A stretch of 6,088 nucleotides of DNA, taken from contig DDNP01000021.1 of NCBI GenBank assembly GCA_002341185.1, positions 1-6,088 on the forward strand. The letters run 5' to 3'. Positions 5,338 through 6,088 of this stretch are shown here, piece after piece. Under the pieces are notes generated by a model. That model saw only the letters and a program-made list of their open reading frames with translations, was not told the DNA's origin and did not search any database. Made by a program: the position numbers and the translations under genes. Numbering within the stretch: the first letter of the stretch is position 1; every line of letters starts with the position of its first letter. Source of the stretch: Candidatus Neomicrothrix sp. UBA2517. Lineage in GTDB: Bacteria > Actinomycetota > Acidimicrobiia > Acidimicrobiales > UBA8592.

Positions 5338-5892
5338 TCAACCAGATGGATTGTCAAATGACGCAACACTGGATCGAACCACAGAGGCCAGGAGTTTGGA
5401 CTGGCTCTGCATGAATGAAAGTCTTCTCTCGCCAATTACTCGCTGCTGAAAATCGACTTCAAATAAGGCGCTGTAATCTGTTGGATCTCCTGGTCTGAAC
5501 AAACGGTTAACCATGCCTCCGGGTGGTGCGCACCCAACCGGATGGCTCGAATATACCCGAGGTCTCTTTTTCAAAAAACGGAAATTTATGCTTTCACGGG
5601 TTGCGAATGCCTTTGGGGAGCCAGATGAACGGCATGCTCGAAAGCCAGGGTATGAACGAGCAACATTTGTGTCTTTTAGGCCTGTAGAGATAAAATAAGG
5701 TCCGCGCACCGTAAACGAACAGCAATTGAACTGACGGCCACGCCATGTCTCTCCTTTTTTAAGAGAGTGCGTGTACCGACGCTTGATTGGAGGCGGCAGT
5801 GCGCAATCGGATCGAGCTGAAAGTGAACCCATTACGGGGTGCTTTGCGCGAACCATACAGCGACTAATCTTGGAATGTAAAATAGGTGTCAA
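5338..5892 (-). CDS. Unrecognised ORF after flagellin 3, weak flagellin-like end
   Basis: Open for 184 codons from TTG at 5892; the first ATG is at 5856, and neither has a ribosome site, so the start is uncertain. A TATAAT hexamer (5909-5904, minus strand) lies just upstream without a good -35. The frame follows flagellin 3 by about 58 bp, much as the 90-aa gene follows flagellin 2. The N-terminal two thirds are rich in Arg, Ser and Cys and unlike anything I know. The last 55 residues hold RLFRPGDPTDY (130-140) and LSFMQSQSKLLASVVR (158-173). The latter aligns without gaps to LSYLQVQDSSLQTVGK of flagellin 2 at L, S, Q, Q, L and V plus conservative changes. It may be a decayed flagellin joined to unrelated sequence, or a chance open frame. 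Confidence 0.35.
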   Translation of the reverse strand: MTPILHSKISRCMVRAKHPVMGSLSARSDCALPPPIKRRYTHSLKKGETWRGRQFNCCSFTVRGPYFISTGLKDTNVARSYPGFRACRSSGSPKAFATRESINFRFLKKRPRVYSSHPVGCAPPGGMVNRLFRPGDPTDYSALFEVDFQQRVIGERRLSFMQSQSKLLASVVRSSVASFDNPSG

Positions 5893-5950
5893 AATAGTGT
5901 TGAATTATACGCTTTTCAAAGAATGTAAAAAGTTGATTCGTGTTATCAAG

Positions 5951-6088
5951 TTATCCTAATATCTGGAGTGCGACGCTGGTCAGCTGGTTGGCTTGGGCGA
6001 CCATGGCGGCAGAAGCCTGTACGAGTACGTTCTGCCTCGCGAAACGAGTTGATTCCAGGGCAACGTCCGCATCCATGATTCGGCCATG
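5951..6088 (-). CDS. fliC: Flagellin 3, C-terminal 45 residues (5' part outside window)
   Basis: The frame enters from the right edge and ends with TAA at 5951. It encodes the end of a flagellin: HGRIMDADVALESTRFARQ, then NVLVQASAAMVAQANQL and TSVALQILG. This is the end of the C-terminal coiled coil and the terminal D0 helix, which packs in the filament core and is the part recognised for export and capping in this family. It matches flagellins 1 and 2 closely but ends LQILG, whereas flagellin 2 ends LSLLS. Its last codons therefore differ from the other two copies, showing it is a separate paralogue. Nothing can be said about its core or promoter, which lie beyond the window. Confidence 0.95.
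   Translation of the reverse strand, partial: HGRIMDADVALESTRFARQNVLVQASAAMVAQANQLTSVALQILG

Noticed and set aside
5513..5959. Two plus-strand frames (61 and 62 codons)
   Set aside because: They are antisense to the 5338-5892 frame and the second runs into the end of flagellin 3; no supporting signal was found.
1..6088. Mobile element, CRISPR array, tRNA or rRNA
   Set aside because: No transposase-like protein, terminal repeats, spaced direct repeats or RNA gene signatures were seen on either strand.

Overview
This window looks like part of a bacterial flagellin locus. Every gene that can be supported lies on the minus strand. There is one complete flagellin gene (2535-3581), one lacking only its last few codons (1-1013) and the last 45 codons of a third (5951-6088). 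The flagellin N-terminus (MPIVVNTNS..., then RLSSGQRITSPADDAGGLAV) and the compact size of about 340-348 residues remind me of flagellins from Verrucomicrobiota of the Opitutia type. That placement is a family-level impression and could not be searched.

Layout from the right edge, in the direction of transcription: flagellin 3 (C-terminus only); an unrecognised ORF (5338-5892); about 780 bp of mostly AT-rich, poorly coding DNA holding a possible flagellin scrap (4992-5192); a 267-aa divergent flagellin relative (3752-4555); a 170-bp structured leader; flagellin 2; two small genes of unknown function that overlap and look translationally coupled (2201-2473 and 1662-2207); about 300 bp of AT-rich DNA; the remnant of a flagellin N-terminus (1200-1364); and flagellin 1. 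The window therefore mixes nearly identical working copies with decayed or strongly diverged copies, the pattern expected of a gene family growing and shrinking by tandem duplication and loss.

The most interesting regulatory signal is the flagellin 2 leader. It holds two hairpins that each present GGA in the loop, and the second covers the Shine-Dalgarno sequence. This is the arrangement known for CsrA repression of flagellin (hag) in Bacillus subtilis. Flagellin 1 has neither these hairpins nor a clear Shine-Dalgarno, so the two near-identical filament proteins may be under different translational control.

No tRNA, rRNA, CRISPR array, transposase or convincing factor-independent terminator for the minus-strand genes was seen. 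All similarities were judged by eye from translations; none was tested by a database search.
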